A stretch of DNA of 64,000 bases from Planctomycetota bacterium (lineage in GTDB: Bacteria > Planctomycetota > UBA1135 > GCA-002686595). The DNA lies in contig JAEUIA010000054.1 of assembly GCA_016795245.1 (NCBI GenBank), forward strand, positions 51,869-115,868. Direction: 5' to 3'. This document shows positions 62,326-64,000 of the stretch, piece by piece (the first letter of the stretch is position 1; each line of letters opens with the position of its first letter). The position numbers were made by a program, and so were the translations under genes. The notes below the pieces were generated by a model, which was not told where the DNA came from, did no database searches, and was given only the letters and a program-made list of their open reading frames with translations.

Positions 62326-63330
62326 ATGACCAAGTTTTCCTCCCTCGCCCTGGCGGGCGTGGCGGTCCTCGGCCTCGCCGTTTCGGCGAGCGCGGACAGC
62401 CTCGATCGCACTGGCAGCCTCCTCCTCTACCCCTTGTTCGATAACAGCCGCGGCGGTCTCTACACCATCACGGTCACGAACACGAACAACGACACGAACC
62501 CCGTCGGTGGCAGCCAACTGCTCGCCGGCACGGTCGACGTTGAATTCGTCTACATCCGCAAGGAAGATTGCCTCGAGTTCAACCGCACGCGTCGTCTCAC
62601 CCCGAACGACACGCTGACTGTCACCACGCTGCTCGACAACCCGAACCAGCACATGGGTTACGTCTACGTGTTCGCCAAGAGCCCGACCACGGGCAAGGCG
62701 ATCAAGTTCGACTGGCTCGCCGGCGACTCGTTCCAGGTCGCCCCGGGCACCATGGGCGGCGTCGACATTCCCCCGGTTGTCTTCCGTGCGGCCACCGGCC
62801 TCGCGGCCGGCGCCAACACGGACGTCGACAACGACAACGTGCGCGACCTGAACGGCAGTGAGTACGAGCGAGTCAGCGACCAGCTGCTCGTCCCGCGCTT
62901 CATCGCCGACGACAACGGCAACTCGACCCCCGAGCTCATCCTCGTCGGTCTGACCGGTCAGTCGTTCCAGACGATCGTCAACTTCCTCATCTACAACGAC
63001 AACGAGGAAGTCTTCTCGGCCCAGTACACGTTCGAGTGCTGGCAGCGCGTCCTCCTCCGTCAGATCAACGGAGCCTTCACCCAGACGTTCCTCGCCACGA
63101 CGAACCACGTCGCGAACGAGAACTTCCAGGGTCTTGAGTACGGCTGGTTCCGCATGGACGGCGCGGTTGCGTTCTCCACCGCGGCCTCGGTCCAGAACCC
63201 GGCCTTCCTCGCGGTCCGCATCGAGCGCAACCTCGCCTCGAACGTGGCCATGGCGTCGCTGCCCTACGGCATCGGCGAGCAGTCCAACGGCGACCTGGTC
63301 CAGCACGGTCCGTTCCCGGACGCGAACTGA
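62326..63330 (+). CDS. Secreted protein, tandem copy 1, unrecognised family
   Basis: A 334-residue protein with signal peptide TKFSSLALAGVAVLGLAVSASA. The mature part is Asn/Thr-rich and beta-sheet-like: GSLLLYPLFDNSRGG, YTITVTNTNND, DVEFVYIRKEDCLEFN, PNDTLTVTTLLDNPNQHMGYVYVFAKSP. Such features resemble planctomycete surface proteins with no assigned family. Strong codon bias and its own terminator suggest high expression. A near-identical copy starts 1261 bases later. Confidence 0.78.
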   Translation: MTKFSSLALAGVAVLGLAVSASADSLDRTGSLLLYPLFDNSRGGLYTITVTNTNNDTNPVGGSQLLAGTVDVEFVYIRKEDCLEFNRTRRLTPNDTLTVTTLLDNPNQHMGYVYVFAKSPTTGKAIKFDWLAGDSFQVAPGTMGGVDIPPVVFRAATGLAAGANTDVDNDNVRDLNGSEYERVSDQLLVPRFIADDNGNSTPELILVGLTGQSFQTIVNFLIYNDNEEVFSAQYTFECWQRVLLRQINGAFTQTFLATTNHVANENFQGLEYGWFRMDGAVAFSTAASVQNPAFLAVRIERNLASNVAMASLPYGIGEQSNGDLVQHGPFPDAN

Positions 63331-63353
63331 TCTAGAACTGAAGGTTTGAAGCG

Positions 63354-63398
63354 GCCGGGGTGGTGCAGGCGACTGCACCGCCCCGGCTGCGTTTTTTT
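63354..63398 (+). terminator. Strong intrinsic terminator after tandem copy 1
   Basis: A 15-bp stem (GCCGGGGTGGTGCAG with CTGCACCGCCCCGGC, one G-T pair), GCGA loop and seven T after TGCG. Confidence 0.95.
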
Positions 63399-63586
63399 CG
63401 CGACCATTCGGTGGAAAACCGCGAAGCGATGGCCGGAGGGGCAGGCCGGGGTACTTTTCTAATGCGACTTCGCAAGCGATGCCGTCCTGCTGCGCTGCAG
63501 CCGGACCGACGGTGTGCCTGCGAAGTTCTTTCCGACCCCCCTGGGGTCCTTCAGTTCTTCCCAACCATCCTCATCAGAGTTTCACC
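63399..63586 (+). promoter_or_regulatory. Leader of secreted tandem gene 2
   Basis: Aligns with the leader of tandem gene 1 across GCGACTTCG, CGAAGT, a hairpin at 63534-63548, CAGTTC and CCTCA.CAGAG. As the first copy ends in its own terminator, this copy must have its own promoter; a TTCTAAT near 63457 is a candidate -10 element. Confidence 0.6.
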
Positions 63587-64000
63587 ATGACCAAGTTCTC
63601 CTCCCTCGCCCTCGCGGGCGTGGCGGTTCTCGGCCTCGCCGTTTCGGCGAGCGCGGACAGCCTCGATCGCGCCGGCAGCCTCCTCCTCTACCCCCTGTTC
63701 GACAACAGCCGCGGTGGTGTCTACACCATCACGGTCACGAACACGAACAGCGACACGACCCCGGCCGGCGGCAGCAGCCAGCTGCTCAACGGCACGGTCG
63801 ACGTTGAATTCGTCTACATCCGCAAGGATGACTGCCTCGAGTTCAACCGCACGCGTCGCCTGACCCCGAACGACACGCTGACCGTCACCACGCTGCTCGA
63901 CAACCCGAACCAGCACATGGGTTACGTCTACGTGTTCGCCAAGAGCCCGACCACGGGCAAGGCGATCAAGTTCGACTGGCTCGCCGGTGACTCGTTCCAG
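63587..64000 (+). CDS. Secreted protein, tandem copy 2, truncated by window end
   Basis: 138 codons are visible, open to the last base. Signal peptide identical to copy 1 (TKFSSLALAGVAVLGLAVSASA). Differs at a few positions, e.g. DRAGS for DRTGS, VYTIT for LYTIT, NSDTTPAGGSSQLLN for NNDTNPVGGSQLLA, with one added codon. The near identity indicates a recent tandem duplication or gene conversion. Confidence 0.88.
   Translation, partial: MTKFSSLALAGVAVLGLAVSASADSLDRAGSLLLYPLFDNSRGGVYTITVTNTNSDTTPAGGSSQLLNGTVDVEFVYIRKDDCLEFNRTRRLTPNDTLTVTTLLDNPNQHMGYVYVFAKSPTTGKAIKFDWLAGDSFQ

Noticed and set aside
1..64000. CRISPR array, rRNA operon, prophage or known anti-phage defence system
   Set aside because: No regularly spaced repeats, rRNA sequence, phage structural gene, restriction or CRISPR-associated protein was found in the window.

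Overview
This is a 64-kb, GC-rich, gene-dense stretch of a bacterial chromosome with an outer membrane (TonB-dependent receptor, DUF481 barrel, lipoproteins). The gene content points to the Planctomycetota, probably a poorly characterised lineage: a paired DUF1501/DUF1800 operon, a DUF1080 lipoprotein, an ECF sigma factor of the TIGR02999 type coupled to a Ser/Thr kinase fused to a formylglycine-generating-enzyme-like domain, YfhO-like membrane proteins, and secreted beta-repeat proteins. The assignment comes from these families and not from an rRNA marker. No rRNA, CRISPR array, recombinase or intact transposase was seen.

Layout. 1-7 kb: two translationally coupled YfhO-like membrane proteins (the first cut by the window edge) run into an iron-sulfur/NrfD-like membrane subunit. 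7-11.3 kb: the RNA ligase rtcB, then a secreted repeat protein lying between two exact 91-bp copies of the rtcB 3' end. 11.3-18.9 kb: DUF1579 protein, molybdopterin oxidoreductase (the likely catalytic partner of the subunit at 5.5 kb), DUF1501/DUF1800, an FMN reductase and a Rieske ferredoxin. 18.9-24.8 kb: a 136-bp-arm palindrome, an alkaline-phosphatase-superfamily protein, a leader ending in a strong terminator before a saccharopine-dehydrogenase-like gene, clpS, a B12-binding protein whose last codons lie in a second, related palindrome, and an S1-domain protein. 24.8-30.4 kb: envelope and transport genes (DUF1080, CpeT-like, DUF481, DUF2959, mscL, CPA1 antiporter). 30.5-34.4 kb: two prepilins, a PilX-like protein and a HEAT-repeat protein. 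34.5-40.3 kb: DoxX, tRNA-Pro, small membrane proteins, gpsA-plsY, ferredoxin, M48 protease and an EamA transporter. 40.5-45.9 kb: secreted protein, TonB receptor, methyltransferase and a thioredoxin-like protein. 46-51.6 kb: sigma factor, kinase, two unrecognised coupled genes, an orphan receiver and tRNA-Gly. 51.7-62 kb: thiD, a surface carboxypeptidase-regulatory-like protein, a metallopeptidase, a TIM-barrel epimerase, purB, VanZ, an RsbW-like ATPase, nadC, a ComEA-like protein and a MinD/FlhG ATPase. 62.3-64 kb: two tandem near-identical secreted-protein genes, the second cut by the window end.

Most genes are housekeeping or envelope functions in short operons with ATGA/GTGA overlaps. The most unusual content is non-coding: two large palindromes built from the same conserved blocks, the 91-bp insertion-type direct repeat, a terminator-ended leader, and paired leaders with a co-varying hairpin upstream of the duplicated secreted genes. 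The least explained coding content is the coupled pair at 48.9-50.6 kb.
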